NCBI GenBank assembly: GCA_963662175.1
Contig: OY759214.1
Span: 97,612,115-97,676,114 of the forward strand
DNA from: Aradus depressus
Lineage: Eukaryota > Arthropoda > Insecta > Hemiptera > Aradidae
Reading direction: 5' to 3'
Length of the DNA: 64,000 bases
In this document: positions 20,801 through 31,076 of the stretch, piece after piece
Layout of the letters: each line of letters opens with the position of its first letter
How positions within the stretch are numbered: position 1 is the stretch's first letter
The notes under the pieces: generated by a model
Told to the model about the DNA's origin: nothing
The model's database searches: none
What the model saw: the letters and a program-made list of their open reading frames with translations, nothing else
Position numbers and translations under genes: made by a program

Positions 20801-22092
20801 TGAACAGCTGTCAATGTAACGAATGTATCAAACACAGGATTCAGAAACCCCGATATGACAACGGACAATTGTTTTGGACGGAGAGCATAAACAACATTAA
20901 TTAATTCGTTCTGGAGAAGTACATTGCCGGTGATTCACCGACGACTTTTTCAAATTTGGTTGCCGTCTTCAGAATTCTGCTTCGTGGCACTCAACAAAAT
21001 TACTCGATATTTCCATATCTAACTCATGTACATCTATAAAAATTACTGTCATCGAATTTTTGAATAATATAAAAGACAAGAACAAAAAAAAAAGAAAAAA
21101 AGAAAATGATCTAAAAACGGTTCCCCATATGCTGGACTTAGCCAGCTGGCGACCAAGATCCAGGAGCTGAGTTCTTCTTCCATAACGTGATTCTCCCCTG
21201 TTTCAACTATTATAACATTATCTTCAAGGTATAATATATTTTATTATCAATATAAAAAAAGTCGTCGGTGAATCACCGGCTATGAACTCCCCCAGCGCGA
21301 ATTAATCAATTACGTTTTCGCTCGTTTTCCAAAGCCAATCGACCGTTTGGGCTAAAACTGAATATTTGACTTATATAGTGAATTTCCGAATTCTCATAAT
21401 AAAATTTGTATCGATACTTTCAACATCGCCATGTTTTGGGGTTGAAGCCCCTCCTCATGTTATTAGAGTATTTAAGACGAGCCACTCTTCTCTAGTCCTC
21501 CCATCCCTTTGACTGATTTCACGGAAAATTGAAAGGGCCATCCGAAAATTTCATGCCGTTACATTCACTACATGGGAAGTTATTGGGATTTTTGAGTTTA
21601 GCCCCCTCTTATCCCCTCCTGCTCTTCTTTCTGCTGAAAATTAAGAGGGTTTTGAATTTACATATGAAGTTTCGTGTCAATGTACTCATTACAACGGTAG
21701 TTATTAGAGTTTTTGTGTTAAACCTCCCCCTAATTCCCTCTTCTATTTAACAAATATGTCTGGAAATCAATAGGTGTCGTCATAAGAGGGTTTTGAATTT
21801 ATATATGAAATTTTGTAAATAATAAATTCATTGCAACGGTAGTTAATAGACTTTTTGTGTTAAGCCTCTCTCTAACCCCCTCTTCTTTGGGCAATATGGC
21901 TGAAAATCATTGGGTGTCATCCTTAGAAGGTTCTGAATATGCATATAAAATTTCGTGTCGATACATTCATTTTGTTCGGAGTTGTGTTCATAGGCACGTA
22001 CACAACATACAGACAGGCAGACTTTTCTTTTAACGGAAAACATGAAATTCTGTTGAAAACTCCGCATCGAATTATTGACCGATTACATAACT
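20801..22092. mobile_element. IR-1 cluster: one plus-strand right end facing minus-strand copies
   Basis: A plus IR-1 segment ends at about 20953 ('gtgattcaccgacgac'). A minus copy begins at 21258 with the same end inverted ('gtcgtcggtgaatcacc') and runs through 21480. A further minus copy runs to the left-end motif 'cgattacataactt' at 22092. Between the facing ends lie about 300 bp of unrecognised sequence. Confidence 0.72.
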
Positions 22093-22250
22093 TAAAGTTA
22101 AAGTCGTAATAAAGAGTTTATATGCATTTTATTTTGTTACTTTTTATTCGTTTATTGTACTTAAATTTATTTAACTCTTTATTGTCATTATATTTTATGG
22201 ACTGTAGCCAACAGAACCTGTTTCTTTGTTGCTTAGTGATGATTTTTTTG

Positions 22251-22392
22251 TAGACTGCCTGATGATGAGGGCAACCTCGAAAGCCGGCTAGCAAATATCA
22301 ATAAAATCTGTGAGAGATCAGACTATATTTTATTTTACAACCTGTGAAATAATCACTTCTAACTACATCAGCCATCTTCAGATTTTCCCATA
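22251..22392 (+). mobile_element. FBH-2 copy, left arm missing
   Basis: It retains the ribozyme, the right arm ('ctgtgagagatcagac'...'caacctgtgaaat') and the family tail 'catcagccatcttca'. The opposite arm is absent. A SINE-A 3' fragment follows directly. Confidence 0.75.
22256..22293 (+). ncRNA. hammerhead ribozyme (FBH-2)
   Basis: TGC, CTGATGA, extra T, helix II GAGG-GCAA-CCTC, GAAA, helix III palindrome AGCCGGCT, A17, GCA. Helix I is TGC/GCA. A at position 17 fits the H consensus. Confidence 0.75.
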
Positions 22393-22496
22393 TTAGATTC
22401 CGGCTCATGTCCAGCAGAGCGAGAAAAGAGCGCTCTGGTAGTAGGCAATATGTCCTCGAAGTTAAAAGCCCGGGCATGAGTCACAATAACTAACTC
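22391..22496 (+). mobile_element. SINE-A 3' fragment
   Basis: Contains 'gagcgctctggtagtaggc' and 'aagcccgggcatgagtc', followed by an AACTAAC tail. The head is missing. Confidence 0.8.
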
Positions 22497-23110
22497 AACG
22501 ACTGTTTTTTTATTTTTTCGAATACTAATGTTATGACGATTTCATAAATATTATGGAATATTTGTCTGCACTTAAAGTGGGTAGAAATATGTTTAGCGGT
22601 CATCTAAGTTATATATTTGATGACCATTGAACATTTTTTTCATCTAAATGGGAGGGAGTCCTCAGTTTGCCTACGAATTGTACTCACGCCTTGCCATTGA
22701 CTCAATAGAAGGTCTAAAAGAGTTTTGGCCGTGAGATAGAGCACCAGTTGGCCGAACTAGCAACATGCAAGCTAGCCTAATTTTTCCTGTTTCCGTCGGC
22801 CAAATGTCGAAAGCTCATTCTACATCCAATTTGTGCTCAAAACCGTGACTCCTTTCCCAAAAGAACCATCTGATGCCCTTAATTAGTTATTTTGCCTGAT
22901 TATAACTTAGGGCAAAGGGCATATACATCTTTTATCATTCACTGGAACAAAGGATTTTTTTGTTTTTTTTTCCTACAGGAAGAACATTCAGCGTTGTTGT
23001 GGTTTCTGTTCAGAAGCAGAAGAATAACGGACAAGTCCCTTCAGCTCGTGCAGTTCGCGGTTATACATAATCATCGCCTTGTAATTATTTCTTATTTAAT
23101 TTATAATTAA
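22497..23110. other. no recognised feature
   Basis: Intergenic AT-rich sequence with a 72-codon frame (22892-23110) that I do not recognise. Confidence 0.4.
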
Positions 23111-23665
23111 TTTATGCCAATCTGCGTTTTTACTTCTTCAGCAATACGGAGTATAGGGGAAGTTATGTAATCTGTCAAAAATTCGAATTCGTTTTCAACG
23201 GAATTTACTCCAGATTTCAAAAATGAAAAAAAAAAAACTTTTGTGTGTGTGAACACAATAACTCCCGATAGAATGAATGTATTGACACAAAATGTCATAT
23301 GTAAATCCAAAACTCTCTAGCGACAAATCACCTTTTGATTTTCATCCAAATCGACCAAAGGGAAGGGATGAGACTTAATTCAAAAACTGTAATAACTACT
23401 GTTCTAATGAATGTATCAACACAAAATTTCATATGTGAATTGAAAAGCCTGTAAGAACCACAGTTATTATATTTCAGCGGAATAGGTCGAAGGGATGGAG
23501 GGAATCAGAGAGGGCTTAAAAACCGTAACAACACAAAATTTAATACGAGGATTTATTTATGTAAGTCAACTATTGGATATTAGCCTGGTGGAATACTGAT
23601 TTTGGAGGTGGAGCGAACATTTAATTAATTAATTCGTCCTGGGGAAGTATATTGCTGGTGATTCC
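23111..23665 (+). mobile_element. IR-1, near full-length copy
   Basis: It starts at the left hairpin end ('tacttcttcagcaatacgg', 'agtataggggaagttatg') and runs through about three monomers. It ends at 'ggggaagtatattgctggtg'. Confidence 0.8.
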
Positions 23666-23689
23666 GACACTTTTTTTTATGTGTTATAT

Positions 23690-23815
23690 TTCCCCTGTTT
23701 TATTTGCCATTAGTTTTCAAGGCAACAGCCCACGCATACAGTGTAGCGACTAAAGGAATACTGATAGGAGTTCTGCTCGCAAATAAAACAATGGGAAGAC
23801 AACGACTTTTTTTTT
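23690..23815. mobile_element. FBH-1, old degenerate copy
   Basis: Arm ends are visible ('ctgttttatttgcc' and 'aaataaaacaatgggaag'). The ribozyme core is lost. Confidence 0.5.
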
Positions 23816-23819
23816 GTTT

Positions 23820-24000
23820 TAGGGAGGGGATGAGGTTCCGGATGTATAAATGAAATTTCGTGTCGATACATTCATTACAGTTTCTCTGTTCATAGATACA
23901 TACATAGACAGACTTTTTTGGTTGTTTTGGAATCAGGGGATTGGAAAACCTTAAATTTCGGTGAAAACTCAACATAGAATTTCTGACTGTGTGATGTAGG
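23820..24000 (-). mobile_element. IR-1 left-end fragment
   Basis: Matches the IR-1 left end in reverse: 'catacatagacagac', 'ttggaaaacctt', 'gaaaactcaacat'. Confidence 0.7.
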
Positions 24001-24554
24001 AATAAAAAAATACACACATTCAAATTATCAATATTATATTTATTTATATAAAAAAAAACAAAGAAGCAACTAAATTGGTGAATAATAATATGAATGCATT
24101 TTGTTTTAAAACAATCCATGAATAAAAAACAAAACACGACCATCAGCTGTTTTTAATTCGTATAGAGGAGTCGAGGTCTGGGTTGAGGTTAGACGGTCTG
24201 AGTTGAGATGGAGTGAGAGTTTAGGCTTAAGGTGTAAAAAACTAAATTGTAGTGAATTGATTGTGATTAATTGGAATTTTAATTGACATAGATGCACAAA
24301 GAAGATACATTAATATATTTATATGTTTTATGTGCCCTAAAATAACTTAAATTTGAAGAATGGCCACCAGTATTTAGAAAGAAAAGAGACTAAAACATAA
24401 ATATAAATATTAGCTTGCAACATTTCTTTTTGTAGATAATTTGATTTTTTTTTTAACACTTAGTTATTAATTTTATTATGTAAATTTGAAGTTCGAGTAA
24501 ATAAACCCAACTATTTGTTCTTGTAAATTCTATGCTATTCATTTTCCCTGTTGG
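24001..24554. other. no recognised feature; AT-rich
   Basis: AT-rich sequence with a 147-codon minus frame (23700-24143) that runs into IR-1 and is not credible as a gene. Confidence 0.4.
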
Positions 24555-24836
24555 CCCAAAGGGGAAATCCAAATGAAAAGTTTATTAATTGAATTTTTTT
24601 TTAATTTACGTGCACTTTCTTAAAAATTGTCTTGAACTGTTGATACTTTTTTAGGGACCTTTTCGGAAATTACTGTAGAAATCAAAATTTAGTAAAAATA
24701 CCAGTTATAAAATTTCTACAGGAAATGTGGTAATTTTTATTATTTAACTTTTATTTAATTATTATTAATTTTATTAATTTAATTATTATTAGGAAAATTG
24801 TTTTTATTTAACAAAATTTTTTTATTTACCACAGAC
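24555..24836. repeat. R280 interspersed repeat, copy 1
   Basis: About 280 bp shared with 33790-34073: 'aaatccaaatgaaaa', 'cactttcttaaaaattgtc', 'tactgtagaaatcaaaatt', 'aggaaatgtggtaattt'. It ends with 'tttaccaca'. It is non-coding and the class is unknown. Confidence 0.75.
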
Positions 24837-25038
24837 CGATTAAATCACTTCCCCTATACTTCATATTTGTACACTCGGTATTAGTCCCCTTTGGAAAATG
24901 CGTCTGTTCCTATGTTGTGTCTAGTCCGCTGTGTCCTGGCCTACTTAATACGAGTACATCTCCCACGGGCTGTTTGTTTTGGTGCTGACCGAAGGCCAGG
25001 TGCTGCTCCCTGCGCAAGTGACTTCTCCACCTGTCAGT

Positions 25039-25345
25039 GATATACCGACCGTTACGCCAGGCTATCGATCCAGTGATCCAATATTAGCGGGAAACACTCC
25101 GAATCTCATCCTGAACGTCCTCCATAGATGCATAACGCCTATCCTATCATTTCAATACTTAATGGTTTTCCCACATTTATATCCTGTCTTCCTATTCTCC
25201 AATGTTATGACACCTCGTGATTGTCTGGGATATACCGACCGTTACGGCGGGCTATCGATCCAGTGATACAATATTGGCGGGAACCACTCCGAATTTCATC
25301 CCGAACTCCCTCCATACATTCGTAACGCCAATCCTATCATTTCAA
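25039..25345 (+). repeat. 190-bp direct duplication
   Basis: 'tataccgaccgttacg' occurs at 25041 and 25231. Matching runs continue through 'ctatcgatccagtgat', 'cactccgaat' and 'cctatcatttcaatactt'. Two diverged units are visible and the second is incomplete. Confidence 0.8.
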
Positions 25346-25740
25346 TACTTGATGATATCCTTGTTATAATTACTTGATTTGGATGGACAATTACGGGAAC
25401 ATATTCCCGATATCCCACCTTGACTACGTCCTGTATCATTATTTGTTCCCTCATTTTTGACATAGATAAGGCTATAAATAACAAAAATTAAAAAAAAAAA
25501 CTTGTTTTTGTTATTTTTAAAAGTGTGTAATATGATATGTGGACTTGCATCAATTCACCAGCCCACTTAATTGCACAAATTGATAGCCCGATATTATCGG
25601 ACATGTGAAGTTAAGGTCAGAAAACCTGTATCTATCAGTTAATTTGAAATATGCCTAAGCAAAAATCTTTTCTTTATTTATCCTTTATTGTTGGTCTTTA
25701 TTTCTTTATTTTCTTTATTTATCCATCAGATATTTGGTTA
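25346..25740. other. no recognised feature
   Basis: AT-rich DNA without recognisable features. Confidence 0.35.
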
Positions 25741-25995
25741 GAGTAATAATAATTATATTTATTTACGTTAAATCGTAACATGGTAATTGGATAGGTCATA
25801 GAATTATATACAGCAAGATACACTTGTGATTATAACAATAATAATAAATGAAACAAAATAAATACTTGAAAATAAATTAATACAAAAATGTTAAATACAA
25901 TATTAATAAATATAGATGATACAGTTGTAGATAAAATTTAATTTATGATGAACATTTCTTATAATTCTTATTCTAAAAGTGTCTTTATCACGACG
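25741..25995 (-). mobile_element. fragment of the (ATT)n-ended repeat
   Basis: Same 3' end as at 20140: 'aataataattatatttattt' then 'cgtaacatggtaattgg'. It is diverged. Confidence 0.65.
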
Positions 25996-26072
25996 ATATT
26001 TCATACGGACGACACAAAAAAGTTACTAAGAAACATGTATAATAACTAATTTTTCGAAAGGACTAAAACTGG

Positions 26073-26412
26073 TAGAGTTAGTTATTATGACTCATGTCCG
26101 GGGGCTTTAACAACGAGGTCATATCGCCTACTACCAGAGAGCTCATTCGTCATTCTGGTGGACATGAGCCCGACTATACTGGAAGTCCTAAATTTTGTTT
26201 ATCCTAAATTTTTATTCACTTAGGGTAGGGGTCTTTAACGAGTACCTGATATCGTACAGGCTAGGGATCATTGCTTAACGTCCCATTCGAAGGTCGGCAA
26301 GCTTAAGTTTATTTTACCCCCCTGATAAAATAAACTAAAGGCCTCAGCCGGGTTTCGAACCCACGATCTTTTCAGTAAGCAAGCACGCATACCCTGAGCT
26401 ATCGGTGGCCTT
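26073..26412 (-). mobile_element. SINE-A, diverged
   Basis: Full span from tail ('gagttagttattatgactc') to a damaged head ('gggtttcgaacccacgatc', then 'gagctatcggtggcc'). Confidence 0.82.
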
Positions 26413-26931
26413 CCAATAAAAATTGCTTAATAATATTCCTTACAGAAATGTAGTTTACTTTCTTTGGGGCTGTATATAAATGAAACAAAATGAATTCATG
26501 AAAATATACCCTTAAGTTCGAAAAGAAAGATGCGTGGTCTCCTTTGTGAACGGGCCCATAACAACTGAACGGGTAACTACGAAAACATTCAACATCGAAA
26601 ATGTCTAGAGAAAGTCTACTTCCGCTATCCGAAAATTAGCTAGTCTTGAATGACAAATAATCCAGGATGTCGATAACATCTCATTTCCGCCATATGGGAG
26701 GAAGGTTCTGTTCTCTTTCTGCACATTTTTGAGTCGGTTACACTATTATTATTTCTCATACTATACTACTGGATCCATAAATGCGATATAATATATTGTT
26801 ATGAACTGAATTATTTAGGTTTTAGTTGGTAATTTCACTGTTGACTTAGAATGAGGGGTAAGTTCTATTTCGTAACCTGTTATATTATTCTATAGTACTT
26901 ACCTTTATTGGTAGATTTATTGGGTTTAGAG
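26413..26931. other. no recognised feature
   Basis: AT-rich DNA. 'aaagatgcgtggtctcc' near 26528 and the region after it match nothing known to me. Confidence 0.35.
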
Positions 26932-27050
26932 TCATATGATAATATGAAAACTGACATTATTGCAGAGATATTGTGAAGTAATTCAAATGAACTTGAAAGA
27001 AATAAAACATGTTTATTTATGATATTGTCTAATTTCATCAACTATATTTA

Positions 27051-27090
27051 CATGGGAGTACTTTCGGTATTTCTACCATCCTCAGCCAAA
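27051..27090 (-). ncRNA. hammerhead ribozyme, FBH-3 left arm
   Basis: Reverse complement of the right-arm ribozyme with the same core (CTGAGGA, GGTA-GAAA-TACC, GAAA, AGTACT, C17). Confidence 0.7.
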
Positions 27091-27253
27091 AGTATAAGAG
27101 TGGGGACCGCCTTGTCATAAAATATCTCACAGCTTGACAATTTAGCTTAGTTAGGAATGTCTGACGTCATGGGGAACACCAGGGGGAGGAGGGTAAGGGG
27201 TTCCTCGAGAGGCTGACATTCTGTAATATTAACTTAGTCTTATCTCTTATGCT

Positions 27254-27293
27254 TTTGGCTGAGGATGGTAGAAATACCGAAAGTACTCCCATG
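27254..27293 (+). ncRNA. hammerhead ribozyme, FBH-3 right arm
   Basis: TTGG, CTGAGGA (N7 is G), extra T, helix II GGTA-GAAA-TACC, GAAA, helix III palindrome AGTACT, C17, CCA. Helix I is short (TGG/CCA). Predicted cleavage is after C27288. Confidence 0.72.
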
Positions 27294-27366
27294 TAACTAT
27301 AGTTGGTGAAATTAGACAATATCATAAATAAACAAGTTTTATTTCTTTCAAGTTCATATGATAATA

Positions 27367-27498
27367 GTTAGTTATTATAACTCATGCCCGGGCTTTAACT
27401 ACAAGGTTATATCGCCTACTATGAGAGAGGTCTTTCATCACTCTGGAGTATATGAGCCGGACTACTACTATGAGAGTCTTAAATTTTGCCTACCCCAA
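27367..27498 (-). mobile_element. SINE-A 3' fragment
   Basis: It has the tail, 'ctcatgcccgggctttaac' and 'atatcgcctacta'. It stops in the 'ttttgcctacccc' region and starts immediately after the FBH-3 target duplication. Confidence 0.75.
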
Positions 27499-27499
27499 A

Positions 27500-27995
27500 A
27501 TCCTATATAAAAATCTAAAAATAAAAACAGATTACAAAATGATATTTTAGAACATTTTAGGTAATTAACCTCGCAAAACCGGGCAACCTTCTTGTGCAAT
27601 GGTACTAAAGCCCAGAAGTAAAATGGTCTTAATTTTCGTCTGATTTCAGCCAAAATTGTTGGCTTTATGTACGGTGCATATTAGCCATGTGACTCTGTTA
27701 TCGAGTTATTTACAACATCCATGGCCCCGGGAGGGAGTTCTAACTTGGAAATAATACTCACTCCCGGACGGGATTCGAACCCGCAAACCATGTTTAAACC
27801 ATGCGACGAAAACCCTACGCTCTAGCCCGCACGGCCACCATGATCCCTTAAATTCATTGTTACAATCGTTTTTTTGTTAAAACGCTCCCAAAGTTCCAAT
27901 CACATAAATCACGATCAGACATACATTATTACGAAAATATTTAAAACATATTCAGCGGATTTTCATGAAATTTCCTTGAAAACTCTGCTTTTCCT
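27500..27995 (+). mobile_element. IR-2 repeat interrupted by SINE-B
   Basis: Left part: 'gatattttagaacatttt', 'aagtaaaatggtc', 'gatttcagcc'. Right part after the SINE: 'aaaacgctcccaaagttcc', 'gaaaactctgc'. Both parts match the continuous copy at 49641-50330. Confidence 0.65.
27659..27847 (-). mobile_element. SINE-B (class II tRNA-derived)
   Basis: On the minus strand the head reads 'ggtggccgtgcgggctagag', then the B box 'cgggttcgaatcccg'. The long variable-arm region resembles Leu/Ser tRNAs. A body with 'gagggagttct' complement and 'gtcgtaaataac'-like end follows. The 3' end is 'gcaccgtacataaag'. Confidence 0.82.
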
Positions 27996-28511
27996 TTAGG
28001 TACCTACTTGGCAGTTGGCAAGCAACTCGTTATTCAGTTAATAAATTACAGAACAAAAGAAACACTCAAACATTTAAAAATAAATTAAAATCAGATTCTA
28101 GACTCACAAAATTTAATTTGAGACTGGGACTCAGTTATGTCACCAGAAGTTTTGAAAACCAATAAAAAAAACAAGACAATAAACAGAAGAATCAAATCAA
28201 TATACATAAATAAAAAATAGTTTAGTTTGGAGATAAAGACAAGTTAGTTCCTTTAATGTCATCAAAAATCAAGGATTAGTGAAGATATTCAAAAGGCCAC
28301 ACAAGAAGTTGAAAAATAACAAAACAAATTTGTGATATATATATATATATACATGTACCTATATGTAAATATATGATTGTATGTGTTAACAATTAAAGTA
28401 GAAGAGGTCAACATTATCATACAAATACTACTACTTGACTGAGATATGTTAACATAACTTATAGAAAAATAGTGAAGTTTAGATAATGTATTATTTACAA
28501 ATAATAGAATA
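27996..28511. other. no recognised feature; AT-rich with (TA)n
   Basis: AT-rich DNA with a short TA microsatellite near 28337-28352. Confidence 0.4.
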
Positions 28512-28852
28512 GGTTAGGTTAGGTTTCATGACTTATGCCCGGGCTTTAACTACGAGGTCTTATCGCCTACTACCAGAGCGCTCTTTCGTCACTCTGGTGA
28601 ACATGAGCCATACTCTACTATGGGAGTCCTAAATTTTGCCTGCCCTAAATTTTTATTCACCTAGGGTAGGGGTCTTTAACGAGTTCCTGACATCGTATAG
28701 GCTCGGAACCATCGCTTAACGTCCCATCCGAAGGACGGCGTGCTTAAGTTTATTTTACCTCCCAGATAAAATAAACTAAGGGCCTCGGTCGGGTTTCGAA
28801 CCCACGTTGAGTTCAGAAGACAAGCACGCATACCACTTGAGCTACCGGCGCT
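28512..28852 (-). mobile_element. SINE-A with (CCTAA)n tail
   Basis: The tail on the plus strand is 'ataggttaggttagg'. The central block is intact; the head at about 28800-28852 has small deletions around the anticodon-arm region. Confidence 0.87.
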
Positions 28853-28859
28853 AATTATA

Positions 28860-29405
28860 TTTTGTACTTCGGTAAGTCACCAGTAATGTAATTCATCAGA
28901 ATGAACTAATTTATTAACTTTTCGCTCTCTGTATTAATGCAATCAAGCGTTTGGGTTAAAAAAAAACAACAGAGAGATTCTTTATCCTCATACTAAAGTT
29001 TGTGTCAATACATCGGCAGTTATTGGGTGTTTGTGTTGAGCCCCCGCTCAGATGTTTTGAATTTACATATGAAATGATGTGCCAATACATTACAACGGCA
29101 CATTTTTTGCGTTAAGCCACTTCCCTAATCTCCGTCTTCCCTTGGTCCGATTTGGCTGAAATTCGTCGTCAAGTGTCATCGTTAGAAAGTTCTAGATACA
29201 CATATAAAATTTCGTGTTTATATATTTATTCAATTGAGAAATATCATGAACACAGACATACACACACAAACGCATATACATACAGACAAGAACATTTTTT
29301 TAAATTTTTTTAATTCAGCAAGTTGGAAAACATTCTGTTGAAAACTCCGCATCGAATTTTCGACGCGATTACAAAACATCCCCTATACATCGTATAGCTG
29401 AGGGA
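28860..29405 (-). mobile_element. IR-1, near full-length copy
   Basis: It begins with the inverted right end ('cagtaatgtaattcatcag') and ends at the left hairpin ('cccctatacatcgtatagct'). Between them are two to three monomers and a CA/CATA-rich patch. Confidence 0.8.
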
Positions 29406-29425
29406 GTAAAAGAATAATATTTGAT

Positions 29426-29960
29426 TTGGCCATTACGGGACATTCTTATACCATCACCCTCTCTTCCCCCACCCTCCTCTCAAATTTATTTAATACTGGC
29501 AGAACTAGGTATATGAAAGTAAAGTGTTGGCGCTCTGCTTTTTTCTACCCAGTACAAAATGAATTTGAGAGAAGATTCCTAGAGACAGAAGAAGAGGAAA
29601 AGGAAGACGAGGACTGCGGTGGAGGGACAAGATAGTGGAGAGAATGGATGATGTATGCACAGTGGCCAGCAACAGAGAAAGATGGAACAAATGTGTAACA
29701 GTATTATTTAAGAAATAACTATCATTTTTACTTTTTTTATTTATCTTGTTTTAATTTAGGAACAATCGTTGAAATTCAATATCAACTAACTGTCATTTTC
29801 CTTTTTTTCCATTCTTTTTTCTTTCATTTTGAAATTTATTTTATGATTTCTTTTCTGATTTCCTATCGGATTGCTTTTCTGATTTCTACTGTTGAAAGAA
29901 CAGTAGACTCAAAACCTGGCTATTGTTCTAAAAGACTGTCAATAAAGCTATTTTTTTTTA
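29426..29960 (+). pseudogene. RTE-like LINE 3' end
   Basis: From 29572 it matches the better-preserved copy at 59101-59635 ('cctagagacagaagaagagg', 'cagtggccag', 'caatcgttgaaa'). It ends with 'ctgtcaataaagctatttt' and an A/T tail. It is an old 5'-truncated copy; the 5' border near 29430-29570 is uncertain. Confidence 0.65.
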
Positions 29961-30009
29961 TTTATTTTTTTTTTTTTCATTTTAATTTGAGAGAAGAGAG
30001 GGGAGAGAG

Positions 30010-30250
30010 AGAGTTGTGTTAATAGTTAATAGTCGTCCTTACGGAATTCCGGATACAGATAGAAAATTTCGTGTCGAAACATTCATTCTGTCGAGAGTTA
30101 TCGTGTTTACAGAAACATACAGAAATCCTTTTTCTTCATTTTTGAAAAAAAAAAAAAAAACAGGCGGAAAACATGTACCTAATTCCGTAGAAAACTCAAC
30201 ATCAAATTTCCAACCGATTACTTACCCTATACTTCATATAGCTAAGGAAG
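30010..30250 (-). mobile_element. IR-1 left-end fragment
   Basis: Matches the IR-1 left end in reverse: 'cgaaacattcattctgtcg', 'aaactcaacatcaaat', 'cttaccctatacttcatat'. Confidence 0.72.
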
Positions 30251-30779
30251 AAAAAATTCAAAAATCTTATATACCTATATACATATGTTTTTATAATAAA
30301 AAAGGATGCAGGTGGGAAGGCAGGTAGTGGAAGGTACCATGCTTCAAGTGTCACACGAATTAAATTTATTCAAACTCGGTTTGTATGTTTAATTAGTGCA
30401 TAATTACATTGAGCATATGCTGCCACGAGCCGGGGCTACGCCAATGGCGCGGAATGATAAGACCCGACATTTGGTCGACGCACTTGGACCGCCACTCAGG
30501 AAATGATTACTGATGAATTTTATTATTTATTTTTTTTTTCTTCGTTCTAAAAGTTCATCCAGTTGGAACAAACAAGTCAATACATATTCAAAAGCGAAAT
30601 TTTAATTATATTACAAAAATATTACATTTTGCATAAACTGTAACTGCATCTGCAAATGGATATCTACATTAATAAACATGAAATGGGCTTTGTCTGTTTG
30701 TTTGTTCCTACATCACTCCAAAACGGCTGGACGGATTTTCATGAAACTTCACATGTAGCATCCTTTTGAGACCGGTTAG
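30251..30779. other. mostly unrecognised; end of an arthropod-type repeat
   Basis: From about 30660 the text 'tctgtttgtttgttcctac' and 'acggattttcatgaaactt' resembles a widespread unclassified arthropod repeat. The FBH-1 copy is inserted in it. Confidence 0.35.
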
Positions 30780-30830
30780 TAAATAGACTAATAGAAATAA
30801 AAGACGTTGTCTTCCCACTGTTTTATTTAT

Positions 30831-30872
30831 ACCAGAACCGGTTTTCGACGCAACAGCGTCATCATCAGTGGT
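30831..30872 (-). ncRNA. hammerhead ribozyme, FBH-1 left arm
   Basis: Perfect complement of the right-arm ribozyme; all core residues are present on the minus strand. Confidence 0.78.
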
Positions 30873-30932
30873 TCATCCCACCACACAGCACAGCGGTTGG
30901 AAGATAACTGGCTGTGCTGTGTGGTGGGATGA

Positions 30933-30974
30933 ACCACTGATGATGACGCTGTTGCGTCGAAAACCGGTTCTGGT
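30933..30974 (+). ncRNA. hammerhead ribozyme, FBH-1 right arm
   Basis: ACCA, CTGATGA, extra T, helix II GACGC-TGTT-GCGTC (five Watson-Crick pairs), GAAA, helix III palindrome AACCGGTT, C17, TGGT. Predicted cleavage is after C30970. This is the best-preserved ribozyme in the window. A natural hammerhead with an extra base at the same place (after A9) is known in a viroid, so the extra T need not inactivate it. Confidence 0.8.
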
Positions 30975-31076
30975 ATAAATAAAACAGTGGGAAGACAACG
31001 TCTTTTATTTCTATTAGAAATCTAGTCCCACAACATCTTACTATCACATATGAATAAATAGACTCTTCTCGGGTGT

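Larger units (their letters stand above)
26945..27353 (-). mobile_element. FBH-3 foldback element, 13-bp target duplication
   Basis: The perfect duplication TCATATGATAATA is at 26932-26944 and 27354-27366. Inside, a one-sided tail of about 44 bp (26945-26988, 'gcagagatattgtg') precedes the left arm. The arms (about 26989-27100 and 27243-27353) are inverted copies carrying hammerheads. The loop of about 140 bp is 'ccgccttgtcataaa'-like and unrelated to FBH-1. Tail and arm order is the mirror of FBH-1 as drawn, so the element is on the minus strand. Confidence 0.87.
30790..31054 (+). mobile_element. FBH-1 foldback element, near-perfect hairpin, 10-bp target duplication
   Basis: Arms 30788-30894 and 30911-31017 are perfectly complementary over 107 bp with a 16-bp loop. 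The one-sided tail ends 'atcacatatgaa'. The duplication TAAATAGACT is at 30780-30789 and 31055-31064. Neither arm shows decay, so this is a recent insertion. No protein is encoded. Confidence 0.92.

Noticed and set aside
23700..24143. 147-codon minus-strand gene
   Set aside because: The frame crosses an old FBH-1 copy, an IR-1 fragment and A/T simple sequence, and has no conserved domain.
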